Source of the DNA: JBBARC01 sp040400005
GTDB taxonomy: Bacteria; Pseudomonadota; Alphaproteobacteria; Acetobacterales; Acetobacteraceae
Length of the DNA: 53,495 bases
Direction of reading: 5' to 3'
Assembly (NCBI GenBank): GCA_040400005.1
Contig: JBBARC010000019.1
Location: 1 to 53,495, forward strand
Positions 7,736 through 14,977 of this stretch are shown piece by piece. Under the pieces are notes generated by a model. That model saw only the letters and a list, made by a program, of their open reading frames with translations, was not told the DNA's origin and searched no databases. A program made the translations under genes and the position numbers. The number at the start of each line of letters is the position of its first letter. Positions within the stretch are counted from its first letter, which is position 1.

Positions 7736-8854
7736 ATGACTGAATTCTCAGAGCTCGGCTTAGCCGCGCCGCTGTTGTTTGCCGTGTCCAAAGGCGGCTA
7801 CACCACCCCCACCCCTATTCAGCAGCAGGCCATTCCTATTGTAATGGCTGGCCACGATTTGCTGGGCATTGCGCAAACCGGCACCGGAAAGACCGCGGCT
7901 TTTGCGCTGCCCATTATGCACCGCTTGCTGGCCGAACGCCGCGCCGCCCCGCGTAAGGGCTGCCGCGTTCTGGTGCTGGCGCCAACCCGTGAATTGGCGG
8001 CCCAAATTGCCGAGAGCTTTCGCAATTACGGCCGCCAGACCGGGCTGCGGGTTGCGTTGATTTTCGGCGGCGTGCCGAAAGGCCGCCAGATAACCGCCGT
8101 TGCCGGTGGGGTTGATGTGATTGTGGCAACCCCGGGCCGCTTGCTTGATTTGTTCGGCGAGGGCCATGTGCGGTTGGATGCGACCGAGATTTTGGTGCTG
8201 GATGAAGCCGATCACATGCTTGATCTAGGCTTTGTGATCCCGATTAAGCGCATTGCGCGCGAATTGCCGGCCGAGCGCCAGAGCCTGTTTTTCTCGGCGA
8301 CCATGCCGGGTGAAATCGCCACCTTGGCCGGCCAGTTGCTGCGTAACCCACAGCGGGTTGCGGTAACACCGGTGGCGGCCACCGCCGACCGTGTGGAGCA
8401 GAGCGTGATGTTTGTGCCGCAGGAGCAAAAGCGCGTGGTGCTGACCCGCTTGCTGCGCGAAAACGCGATGGGCCGCACGCTGGTGTTTACCCGCACCAAG
8501 CATGGTGCTGATAAAGTGGTGAAGCATTTGGAAGCATCGGGCCTGTCGGCCAATGCTATTCACGGCAATAAAAACCAAAACCAGCGCGAACGGGCACTGG
8601 CCGCGTTTAAAGCGGGCCAGGTGCCGGTGCTGGTTGCCACGGATATTGCGGCGCGCGGCATTGACGTTGATGGCATCACGCATGTGATCAATTTCGATTT
8701 GCCCGATGTGCCGGAAGCTTACGTGCATCGCATTGGCCGCACGGCGCGTGCGGGTAAAGATGGCCAGGCGATTAGCTTGTGTGCGGATGACGAACGCAGC
8801 CAGCTGCGCGGTATTGAGAAATTGATCCGCCAGCGTTTGCCAGTAGCCGCCTAA
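7736..8854 (+). CDS. DEAD-box ATP-dependent RNA helicase, RhlE-like, short form
   Basis: This 372-residue SF2 helicase has the full set of motifs: Q motif near residue 28 (TPIQQQAIP), motif I AQTGTGKT (46-53), PTRELAAQI, TPGRLLDL, DEAD (156-159), SAT near 187, ARGIDV, and motif VI HRIGRTARAG near 331. It stops soon after the second RecA domain and lacks the basic RhlE tail, unlike the much longer helicase at 33184-35385. It unwinds RNA duplexes, probably in ribosome assembly or RNA turnover. It is transcribed alone; its 3' end converges with the acyltransferase gene across solo repeat b. Confidence 0.95.
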   Translation: MTEFSELGLAAPLLFAVSKGGYTTPTPIQQQAIPIVMAGHDLLGIAQTGTGKTAAFALPIMHRLLAERRAAPRKGCRVLVLAPTRELAAQIAESFRNYGRQTGLRVALIFGGVPKGRQITAVAGGVDVIVATPGRLLDLFGEGHVRLDATEILVLDEADHMLDLGFVIPIKRIARELPAERQSLFFSATMPGEIATLAGQLLRNPQRVAVTPVAATADRVEQSVMFVPQEQKRVVLTRLLRENAMGRTLVFTRTKHGADKVVKHLEASGLSANAIHGNKNQNQRERALAAFKAGQVPVLVATDIAARGIDVDGITHVINFDLPDVPEAYVHRIGRTARAGKDGQAISLCADDERSQLRGIEKLIRQRLPVAA

Positions 8855-8904
8855 AGGATAGGGGTGGTACCGCCGCTGGCAGTACCGCCCCAGTCCCTAA
8901 CACA

Positions 8905-8950
8905 TAAAAGTCTTTTGCTTCTTTTCTTCAGAAAAGAAGAGTCTTACTTA
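8905..8950 (+). repeat. Solo palindromic element b
   Basis: AAAAGTCTTTTG is followed by a 9-bp hairpin with TTCA loop (8918-8939) and the tail GAAGAGTCTTACTT. It is a single arm of the composite family. It lies between convergent genes, and its tail overlaps the last codon and stop of the acyltransferase gene (8944-8949). Confidence 0.9.
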
Positions 8951-10035
8951 ATGAGCTTTCTGGCCGGTTCTTCAACAAACCGATATGTCAGCGCCGACAT
9001 CACCAAAGTTGCGGCCAGCACGCAGGCGGCCCAGAGCAGAATGATGCGCACGCGCGGCGTGGCGCCGCCGGCCATGACCCAGGCGTAGCTTGCGTTGCGT
9101 TCGATCATGGGGCCGTGCAGCAGGTATAGCGAAAACGAGATTTGGCCGAGCCAGTAAAGTGGTTTGATGCGCAGCAGGCGGGCGATGCGGCCGCTATCGT
9201 TAGATAGGGCGAGGATAAGCAGGGCTGCGGATAGCGGCACTGACGCCATGCGCCATGACCCTGGGGCGACGCACCAATCGTGGCCAAAGCCGCCGGTGAC
9301 GCCGAAGATGAGGCAGGCGAGGGCCACACATTCCAACGCAGTTGCCGGGCGGGGCGGTAGTTGCGGTAGGCGGCGGGCGAGCAGGCCGACAGCGCAGCCG
9401 AGCAAGAATTCGCTGCCGCCGCGCATGACGGCGTCCATGCCCCAAAAGCTTGCTAGCACGTGAATTTGGATATGCCAGGTAAGGGCGGCGATGAGGAGTG
9501 TCGCTTCGATGAGGGCGGTGCGCGATAGCGTGCGCATGCGCATGACCAGCCAGGGGAAGACCAGGTAGCAGATGAGTTCGACGCCGACCGACCAGGTGTT
9601 GAATATCCAGCCGGGTTTGTGACCGGGGACGAAGGATTGCAGCATGAAAAAGTGCAGGGGCAGGTTGGGCCAGTCGATACGGGTGCCAGTTTGGTAGCCG
9701 GCGAGTGCGAGGGCAGCCAGCACGCAGAGGATGAACGTGTTGAGCGGGAAGAGGCGGACCACGCGTTTGGCCCAGAAGCGGCCCCATTTTTGTGGCTGCA
9801 GGGTTTCGTAGACGGTGATGAGAATAAAGCCGCTGAGCACGAAGAACAGATCGACGCCCATCCAGCCGCAGAGCATGGCGATGGCCATGGGGCGGGGCAG
9901 GAAGGGCCAGAAGGCGACGCCGACGTGGGTGATGAACACGCCGAGGGCGGCTATACCGCGGATGGAGGTGAGGGGGCGGTTTTCGGGGGCGGCTGTGGCC
10001 AGACTGGGCGGCGCGAGGATTTGGGACATGGCCAT
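8944..10035 (-). CDS. Acyltransferase family 3 membrane protein (OatA/NodX/ExoZ-like)
   Basis: This 363-residue integral membrane protein belongs to the acyltransferase-3 family, which O-acetylates sugars of polysaccharides, LPS or peptidoglycan. The N-terminal motif TSIRGIAALGVFITHVGVAF contains the conserved Arg and His. WMGVDLFFVLSGFIL follows, and about ten hydrophobic helices span the protein to residue 355. There is no extra SGNH domain. Start ATG 10035 (MAMSQ); ATG 10029 is also possible. The final Lys codon and TAA stop lie inside palindromic element b, so the element's arrival may have set the C-terminus. The acceptor is unknown. Confidence 0.92.
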   Translation of the reverse strand: MAMSQILAPPSLATAAPENRPLTSIRGIAALGVFITHVGVAFWPFLPRPMAIAMLCGWMGVDLFFVLSGFILITVYETLQPQKWGRFWAKRVVRLFPLNTFILCVLAALALAGYQTGTRIDWPNLPLHFFMLQSFVPGHKPGWIFNTWSVGVELICYLVFPWLVMRMRTLSRTALIEATLLIAALTWHIQIHVLASFWGMDAVMRGGSEFLLGCAVGLLARRLPQLPPRPATALECVALACLIFGVTGGFGHDWCVAPGSWRMASVPLSAALLILALSNDSGRIARLLRIKPLYWLGQISFSLYLLHGPMIERNASYAWVMAGGATPRVRIILLWAACVLAATLVMSALTYRFVEEPARKLIK

Positions 10036-10115
10036 CAGGTGATGGCTTTAGGCGTTAGGCGCCGCGTTGGGCAAGGTTGCGCGGCGCCCGGCCTAAGGTT
10101 GGCTTGGTTGGCGGT

Positions 10116-10283
10116 TTAGGCGACCACGTTCAGGGGGCGATTGCTGCCGGTGGTGGTGCCATCGTGATCGCCATCGGAATCGACGGGTGCTGCTGCGGCG
10201 GCGGGGGCTGCGGCGGCGGTTGCGGCTTGTTGTTGAAAGGCGGCGTTGGCGGCTTGCGATGCAGCGGGGCTGATGGTGGACAT
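10116..10283 (-). CDS. Small Ala-rich protein with Asp/Gly acidic motif, unknown function
   Basis: This 55-residue frame starts at ATG 10283 with GGAG seven bases upstream. It reads MSTISPAASQAANAAF, then Gln/Ala/Pro repeats, an acidic motif VDSDGDHDGTTTG, and ends NRPLNVVA. The DSDGDHDG segment resembles a calcium-binding or dockerin-like loop, but a single short loop is weak evidence for metal binding. Good ribosome site and a plausible small-protein layout support it as real. It lies between the acyltransferase and a secreted 17-kDa-type protein, all on the minus strand. It may be co-transcribed with 10360-10773. Confidence 0.6.
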   Translation of the reverse strand: MSTISPAASQAANAAFQQQAATAAAAPAAAAAPVDSDGDHDGTTTGSNRPLNVVA

Positions 10284-10359
10284 GCGGGGGCTCCGTTTTG
10301 GGTTAGCCCTGGTGATACCGCACAAACCTGAACCGCCGTTTAACGCAAACGGCGCCGGG

Positions 10360-10773
10360 CTAGTTGCGAATTTTCCAGCCGCTTTCCATGTGGCACCAAT
10401 CGACCTGGTAGCTGCGCTGCGATCCGCCATCGCCGACTTCAATATCGTACTGCACCAGGTGGCACGGGGCTACGCCAAAATTGTAGTTGCGCAGCAGTTT
10501 GATGGTGCCCGAGGACCCGGTGCGCGGGTTTTTCCAGGCTTCGCTATCGCCTGGCTGCAGGGGGGCGCGCGCGTTGAGGCGGGCGACTGTTGCGTCGAGC
10601 ATGTTGCGGTCATCATCGCTAAGGCGTTGGCTGTTGCCTTTGAATGGGTTGATTTGGGCGGCGGCCGGTGGGGCTGCCAGGCTTGCCAGAAGGGCGCCCG
10701 CGGCCAGCACCCCAGTGGCCAGCACCAAAGTTGCGAACGGTAGGCGTAAGTGGCGGGCGGCAAGTTGCGGCAT
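10360..10773 (-). CDS. Secreted protein of the 17-kDa surface-antigen/RT0821 type
   Basis: This 137-residue protein begins with a long signal region (hydrophobic LPFATLVLATGVLAAGALLA, cleavage near PPAAAQ). The C-terminal half YQVDWCHMESGWKIRN matches the end of RT0821/Lpp0805-type surface proteins, where a Trp-Cys dipeptide is conserved. Two cysteines (APCHL and DWCHM) could form a disulfide in the periplasm. The middle is a polar helix (LSDDDRNMLDATVARLNA). It is probably exported to the periplasm; molecular function is unknown. The 176 bp before the next gene include an AAACCCC/GGGGTTT inverted repeat but nothing I can assign. Confidence 0.7.
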   Translation of the reverse strand: MPQLAARHLRLPFATLVLATGVLAAGALLASLAAPPAAAQINPFKGNSQRLSDDDRNMLDATVARLNARAPLQPGDSEAWKNPRTGSSGTIKLLRNYNFGVAPCHLVQYDIEVGDGGSQRSYQVDWCHMESGWKIRN

Positions 10774-10949
10774 AATAGCTCGGCTCCAGGGTTCATGGCC
10801 ACGGTGCCACGGGCTGGGCGCTGTGGTTACATCGGTTTGATGAAGCTTACAGCTAAACGGCGCAACCGCTACCCTAAACCCCGGACATTTACCTAATGCC
10901 AGGTTTTAAGGGGTTTTTGGGGTGTTGCAGGGCTCGCGTGCGGCGCGGG

Positions 10950-11969
10950 TTAACACAGCAAATGGCGAATGCAATTGCGCCCGGCACCTTTGGCTTCGTA
11001 CATCAGCCTGTCGGCGACCGCCAAGGCGTCCGCCGCGGTTTCGGGCGGTGCCAAAAACCGTACGGCGCCGATCGATGCGGTAACCGGCCATTTGCGCCGG
11101 CCCATGGCATCGTTGATTGATTTGCGGATACGCTCCGCCGTGGCGCTTAAGCGCCACTCGGCGGCTGGGTTGGGCGATTCGTCGGCCTGGTCGTCGAGGA
11201 TCAGGGCGAATTCGTCGCCGCCTAAGCGCGCGGCGAAATCTTCAAGGCGTGAGGCCGATCGTAAGGCTGCGGCAATCTGTTGCAGGGCGTCATCACCGAC
11301 GGCATGGCCGTGGCGATCGTTGATCAGTTTGAATTGATCAAGGTCGAGGTACAAAACATCCAGCGGTTTACCGGTGCGGCGCTGGCGGCTGATGGCGGTT
11401 TCTAAACGTTGGTAAAACGCTCGCCGATTAGCCAGGCCGGTGAGCGGATCGGTGGCCGCGACGCGGCGCATGTCGTGCAAGGCGCGATGCAGTTCCATCG
11501 CGGTGCCGGCAGTGCGGGCGAGGCCGCGCAACATTTTTGTATCAACGCTGCCAATATCGCGGCTGACGGTATCGATGACGCACAGCGTGCCCAGCACAAA
11601 GCCTTGCGGGTTGACCAGCGGCACGCCCGCGTAAAAACGGATATTGTTAGGGCCGGTGACCAGCGGGTTATCGGCGAATCGCACATCTTGGGTTGCATCG
11701 GGCACCACCAGCGGCGCGCTACCCAAAATGGCATGGGCGCAAAACGCCTGATCGCGCGGGGTTTGGCGGAAATCGAGGCCCAGATTGGCTTTGAACCACT
11801 GTCGTTCGGCATCGATTAACGTGACCAGGCCGATCGGGGCGCGGAGCAACTGGCGGGCGATATCGGCGATATCGTCGAAGGCGGTTTCGCAGGCAGTGTC
11901 TAAAATATCATACGAGCGTAGGGCGGCCAGTCTCTCGGCCTCATTGGCGGGCACGGGGGCGGCAACCAT
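10950..11969 (-). CDS. GAF-domain diguanylate cyclase
   Basis: This 339-residue protein has an N-terminal GAF sensor (about residues 20-160; FYAGVPLVNPQGFVLGTLCV is typical) and a C-terminal GGDEF domain. The active site is GGDEF at residues 250-254, with metal ligands in YLDLDQFK (207-214). An inhibitory I-site RxxD (Arg241-Asp244) lies exactly five residues before GGDEF. It should therefore make cyclic di-GMP and be product-inhibited. No membrane helix is present, so it is cytosolic and senses a soluble cue. ATG 11969 has AGGA upstream. It stands alone, with no EAL or HD-GYP partner nearby. Confidence 0.94.
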   Translation of the reverse strand: MVAAPVPANEAERLAALRSYDILDTACETAFDDIADIARQLLRAPIGLVTLIDAERQWFKANLGLDFRQTPRDQAFCAHAILGSAPLVVPDATQDVRFADNPLVTGPNNIRFYAGVPLVNPQGFVLGTLCVIDTVSRDIGSVDTKMLRGLARTAGTAMELHRALHDMRRVAATDPLTGLANRRAFYQRLETAISRQRRTGKPLDVLYLDLDQFKLINDRHGHAVGDDALQQIAAALRSASRLEDFAARLGGDEFALILDDQADESPNPAAEWRLSATAERIRKSINDAMGRRKWPVTASIGAVRFLAPPETAADALAVADRLMYEAKGAGRNCIRHLLC

Positions 11970-12161
11970 ATAGATATCCTATGGAAAGTCGACGATGCGA
12001 TAGGGGTGGTAGCGGTTTTTGGGCGACGCTGTCGATAGTTTTCGCGCGATGAGGGCAAGCGCTGTGGCGCCGAAGTGGGGTTTTTGCGGCTTTACGATAT
12101 TGAATGTCACAAAAATATGACAACCGCGCATTTACGCAAACAAGCAGGTGGCGCTGAGCCG

Positions 12162-12179
12162 AATTGCTGGTAAGCAATT
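12162..12179. promoter_or_regulatory. Perfect inverted repeat upstream of the small 12230 gene
   Basis: AATTGCT-GGTA-AGCAATT is a 7-bp perfect inverted repeat with a 4-base loop. It is 50 bp upstream of the 12230 start, in the AT-rich region between that gene and the divergent GGDEF gene. It could be an operator or a leader hairpin. Only symmetry supports it. Confidence 0.35.
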
Positions 12180-12229
12180 TAGGCCGGGGGCCGGTTGGGG
12201 CTTAGGTGTATGATTTAGAAGGGTATCGC

Positions 12230-12529
12230 ATGTTGCGTGGGGCGATTGAAGGTGTGGCCGAAAACATGATTTTCGGTTGGGTGTATTCGCCGCTGACACC
12301 GGTTAAGGGCGCGCGTTTATTGGCTTTTCATGGCACGCGGTGTTGTGGCGCAGGCGATGTTGATGTGTTTCGTCAGGATTTGGCCGATGTCGGTTTAGGC
12401 GACGGGCATAGTGGGTTTCGCTTTCCGTTTACCTTGCACGAGGGTGAGAACCCGCTGCTGATTACCCTGCGGTTTAAAGAATCGGATTTTTGGCTGGCGC
12501 AAAAGGGTGTGGCCCTGCAGGAAAGTTAG
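12230..12529 (+). CDS. Conserved-looking 99-aa protein, unknown function
   Basis: A small beta-rich protein, starting MLRGAIEGVAENMIFGWVYS and containing FRQDLADVGLGDGHSGFRFP. The pattern of an opening 'RGxIEGV...GWVY' strand followed by a 'DVFRQDLADVGLGDGHSGF' block resembles a short domain I associate with glycosyltransferase-linked proteins in alphaproteobacteria, but I cannot name it with confidence. ATG 12230 has GAAGGG upstream and is preferred over GTG 12206. It has no signal peptide or membrane segment. It converges with the reductase gene at 12549, leaving only 19 bp between them. Confidence 0.65.
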   Translation: MLRGAIEGVAENMIFGWVYSPLTPVKGARLLAFHGTRCCGAGDVDVFRQDLADVGLGDGHSGFRFPFTLHEGENPLLITLRFKESDFWLAQKGVALQES

Positions 12530-12548
12530 CCTTGGCAGATTGCGCCGC

Positions 12549-13592
12549 TTAAGCTGCGGCCCAGGGTAGCAGCACGATTTTGCCGCCTAAGCCGCCGGCA
12601 TCAATGCGGGTATGCACGTCGCGCGCCGCCGTCAGGGGCAGCCGATCAACCACTATGGGATGAATGGTGCGGTCACGCAGTAGGCCGAATAGCGTGATCA
12701 AATCAGTGCGGAACTGATCGGGGTGGGTCTGCCGGTGGTCGGTGATGCTGTACCAGGCAGCGTGGCGGCCGGCGAACAGAAAGCTAAATGCCGCCCATAG
12801 TTTGATGCGGGCCAGGCCGATCCCGGCCGATAGCAACCCTTCTGATCCCACCGCCATGGTTTGCGAACCATAACCGACCAGCGTGCCGCCTGGTGCTAAA
12901 GAGGCAAACGAGCGGGCGAAATGCGCGCCGCCAATCGCATCGAACGCGGCAGCGACGCCGGGATGTGGCCCAGGCGTTAGGCTAAGCACTTTAGTTACAA
13001 AATCACCGGCGTTATAATCCACCGCAATTGCGCCGAACTGCGCCACCACGGTTAGGTTTTTGGCTGAGCACGTGCCGATCGCCTTGAGGCCAAGATGGCG
13101 GGCGAGGTCGAGCAATGCGGTGCCGACGCTGCCCGATGCGCCGATAACCAGAATGGTTGCGCCGGCGGGCAGGTGGCAGACGCGGGTGAGCATTTGGAAG
13201 GCGGTGAGGTAGGCCAGCGGCATGCACACCGCTTCGGCCAGATCGAGCCCCGCCGGCACCGGCACCAGAAAACGCGCCGGACGGATGGCATATTGGGTGT
13301 AACCGCCGACCACGCACAAATCGGCGACCACATCGCCGGCGCAGGGCTTGGTGACGCCAGTGCCGGTTGCTTCGACGACGCCGATCAGGTCGTAGCCGGG
13401 GGTGAAGGGCAGGGGGCCTTTGAAATCGGGGTAACGGCCGCGGCGGATAAAACTATCGGTAAAGCCGGTGCCGGCGGCGAGCACCTTGATGCGCACCTCG
13501 CCTGGGCCGGGATCGGGGATGGTAGTGTTCTCAACAAGGTTAAGAACCTCGGGGCCACCAAACTGCGCGATGCGGATGTTTTGCCAGGTCAT
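12549..13592 (-). CDS. Medium-chain dehydrogenase/reductase (quinone oxidoreductase-like)
   Basis: This 347-residue protein of the MDR superfamily has an N-terminal GroES-like domain (PGPGEVRIKVLAAGTGFTD, then GPLPFTPGYDLIGVVEATG). A Rossmann NAD(P)-binding domain follows with ILVIGASGSVGTALLDLARH near residues 145-165. The zinc-binding cysteines of alcohol dehydrogenases are absent, which favours the zinc-free, NADPH-dependent quinone reductase or VAT-1-like branch. The substrate is unknown. The gene is a single unit just downstream of tRNA-Val and convergent with the 12230 gene. Confidence 0.88.
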   Translation of the reverse strand: MTWQNIRIAQFGGPEVLNLVENTTIPDPGPGEVRIKVLAAGTGFTDSFIRRGRYPDFKGPLPFTPGYDLIGVVEATGTGVTKPCAGDVVADLCVVGGYTQYAIRPARFLVPVPAGLDLAEAVCMPLAYLTAFQMLTRVCHLPAGATILVIGASGSVGTALLDLARHLGLKAIGTCSAKNLTVVAQFGAIAVDYNAGDFVTKVLSLTPGPHPGVAAAFDAIGGAHFARSFASLAPGGTLVGYGSQTMAVGSEGLLSAGIGLARIKLWAAFSFLFAGRHAAWYSITDHRQTHPDQFRTDLITLFGLLRDRTIHPIVVDRLPLTAARDVHTRIDAGGLGGKIVLLPWAAA

Positions 13593-13677
13593 GGTTTTTG
13601 TCAGAGCGGTAAAATTGCGGTGGGTTAGGCGCAGGCATGAGTATGCGCAGGCGTGGCGGTTTGGACTTTGAAAAGGG

Positions 13678-13752
13678 TGGTGGGTGCGACAGGGATTGAA
13701 CCTGTGACCCCCGCCGTGTGAAGGCGATGCTCTCCCGCTGAGCTACGCACCC
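13678..13752 (-). tRNA. tRNA-Val(CAC)
   Basis: The minus strand folds into a full cloverleaf: a perfect 7-bp acceptor stem GGGTGCG/CGCACCC, D-arm GCTC/GAGC, anticodon loop TTCACAC (anticodon CAC, reads GTG), and T-arm ACAGG-TTCAATC-CCTGT. Discriminator A is followed by a genomically encoded CCA (13680-13678). No integrase or attachment duplication is seen beside it. Confidence 0.95.
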
Positions 13753-14071
13753 TGAACCCTGGTAACGGGGCGCCCCCTCTAATCTTAAACCCTAAAGCGT
13801 GCAAGCCCATGGGGGCTATGTTTTATCGCCAAATTCCCGCGATCCGCCACGAGGCAAGACTTCCCCCACTAGCCAAGACTTGCGCGCGCGACAATAAAGG
13901 CCAATGCATCGGCTTGTTCGGTGTGTCCCTGAGCTTAAGCGGTTATCATGCGGCATCGGCCGTACTGGTAAGCCCCGCGTTTTTGCACGCCATGATCGGG
14001 CAATAAGTTCAACGCCTTGACTTGCCTGGATTTGATCGCCCGCCTCGATTTTATGGATTGAACACAACACA
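13753..14071. other. Intergenic region, tRNA-Val to mucR
   Basis: This 319-bp stretch holds no convincing gene. Short frames such as 13809-14006 have no family resemblance or ribosome site. It must carry the tRNA promoter (minus strand) and the mucR promoter. A TTGACT sits at 14017-14022, but no well-spaced -10 box follows, so I make no promoter call. Confidence 0.5.
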
Positions 14072-14851
14072 ATGCCCGACAGCACTGACGACAAACGATT
14101 GCTTAGCCTGACCGCCGGCATTGTTTCGGCCTATTTGCAAAAGAACAAAATGGCGCCGGAAGGCTTGGCGGAGTTGATAACCGCCGTGCACGCGGCTTTG
14201 GGCGGATTAGCTGGGGTGCCGCTAAGTGCAGCCGCAGCGGTGGCCCCAGCACCGGTGATGGCCGCCGTGCCTAAGCGCAGCATTTACCCGGATTACATCA
14301 TTTGCCTGGAAGATGGCCGCAAGCTGAAAACGCTAAAACGCCATCTGCGCGCAGCCTACGATTTAACCCCCGAACAATACCGGGAAAAATGGGGCTTGCC
14401 GCAGGATTACCCGATGGTGGCGCCCAATTACGCAGAAAAACGCTCGGCCCTGGCGCGCAGCCTGGGGTTGGGGCGCAAGGCGGCAGGCCTGTTTGCTGAT
14501 ACTGATACCGGGCATAAGGCGGCATCCGATTCGGTGGTGATGGCACGGACAACCGCCAAAACTGCCACGCGCAAAGCCTATGGTGCTGAGCGTGCGGAAA
14601 AGCGCGGGCCCGAGCCGGTCGCCGTGCCAGTTGCCGCGCCGGTGGCACCGTTCGCCGTGCCCGCGCAATTGGCGTTAGACCCCGAACCGCGCCCCGCCCC
14701 GACGCGCGAACCCAATGCTGATGCGGTGTTTGCGCGTTTTCCCAAGGCGCATGCCGACGATGTGCCGGAAATGACCGCCGAGCAGATTGTTGGCGGCGGG
14801 CCTAAGCGCATACCGTTTTCAAAGCAGCGCACCCGGCCGATGCGCAAATAG
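14072..14851 (+). CDS. mucR: MucR/Ros-family transcriptional regulator with long C-terminal extension
   Basis: This 259-residue DNA-binding protein is of the alphaproteobacterial Ros/MucR family, which controls exopolysaccharide, motility and virulence genes. The N-terminal oligomerisation region (residues 8-45) is followed by the finger domain DYIICLEDGRKLKTLKRHLR (74-93) and the signature LTPEQYREKWGLPQDYPMVA. Only Cys78 and His91 of the usual C2H2 ligands are obvious; the second Cys is Asp81 and the last His is replaced. It therefore resembles the zinc-independent members described in Mesorhizobium. Typical MucR proteins are about 140-150 residues, whereas this one carries about 115 more Ala/Pro/basic residues. 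Confidence 0.9.
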   Translation: MPDSTDDKRLLSLTAGIVSAYLQKNKMAPEGLAELITAVHAALGGLAGVPLSAAAAVAPAPVMAAVPKRSIYPDYIICLEDGRKLKTLKRHLRAAYDLTPEQYREKWGLPQDYPMVAPNYAEKRSALARSLGLGRKAAGLFADTDTGHKAASDSVVMARTTAKTATRKAYGAERAEKRGPEPVAVPVAAPVAPFAVPAQLALDPEPRPAPTREPNADAVFARFPKAHADDVPEMTAEQIVGGGPKRIPFSKQRTRPMRK

Positions 14852-14977
14852 TGTGCCGGGCTTTGCCAAACCGTGCCGCCCAGCCGGTAACGATGGGCTG
14901 CCATGGGTTTGCGCAGGCGCGGATCGCGCCTAAATACGACCTGAATTGTGGAACCAGCCGCCGCCAATGATCCCTGC

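Noticed and set aside
8918..8939. Palindromic arms as ordinary rho-independent terminators
   Set aside because: The stems are AT-rich, no T-run follows directly, and copies also lie in divergent gaps (d and f) where termination makes little sense. A terminator role at b and c remains possible.
13678..13752. tRNA-Val as an integration site
   Set aside because: No integrase, phage genes or duplicated tRNA 3' end is visible nearby.
14017..14022. TTGACT as a mucR promoter -35 box
   Set aside because: No acceptable -10 hexamer lies 16-18 bp downstream.
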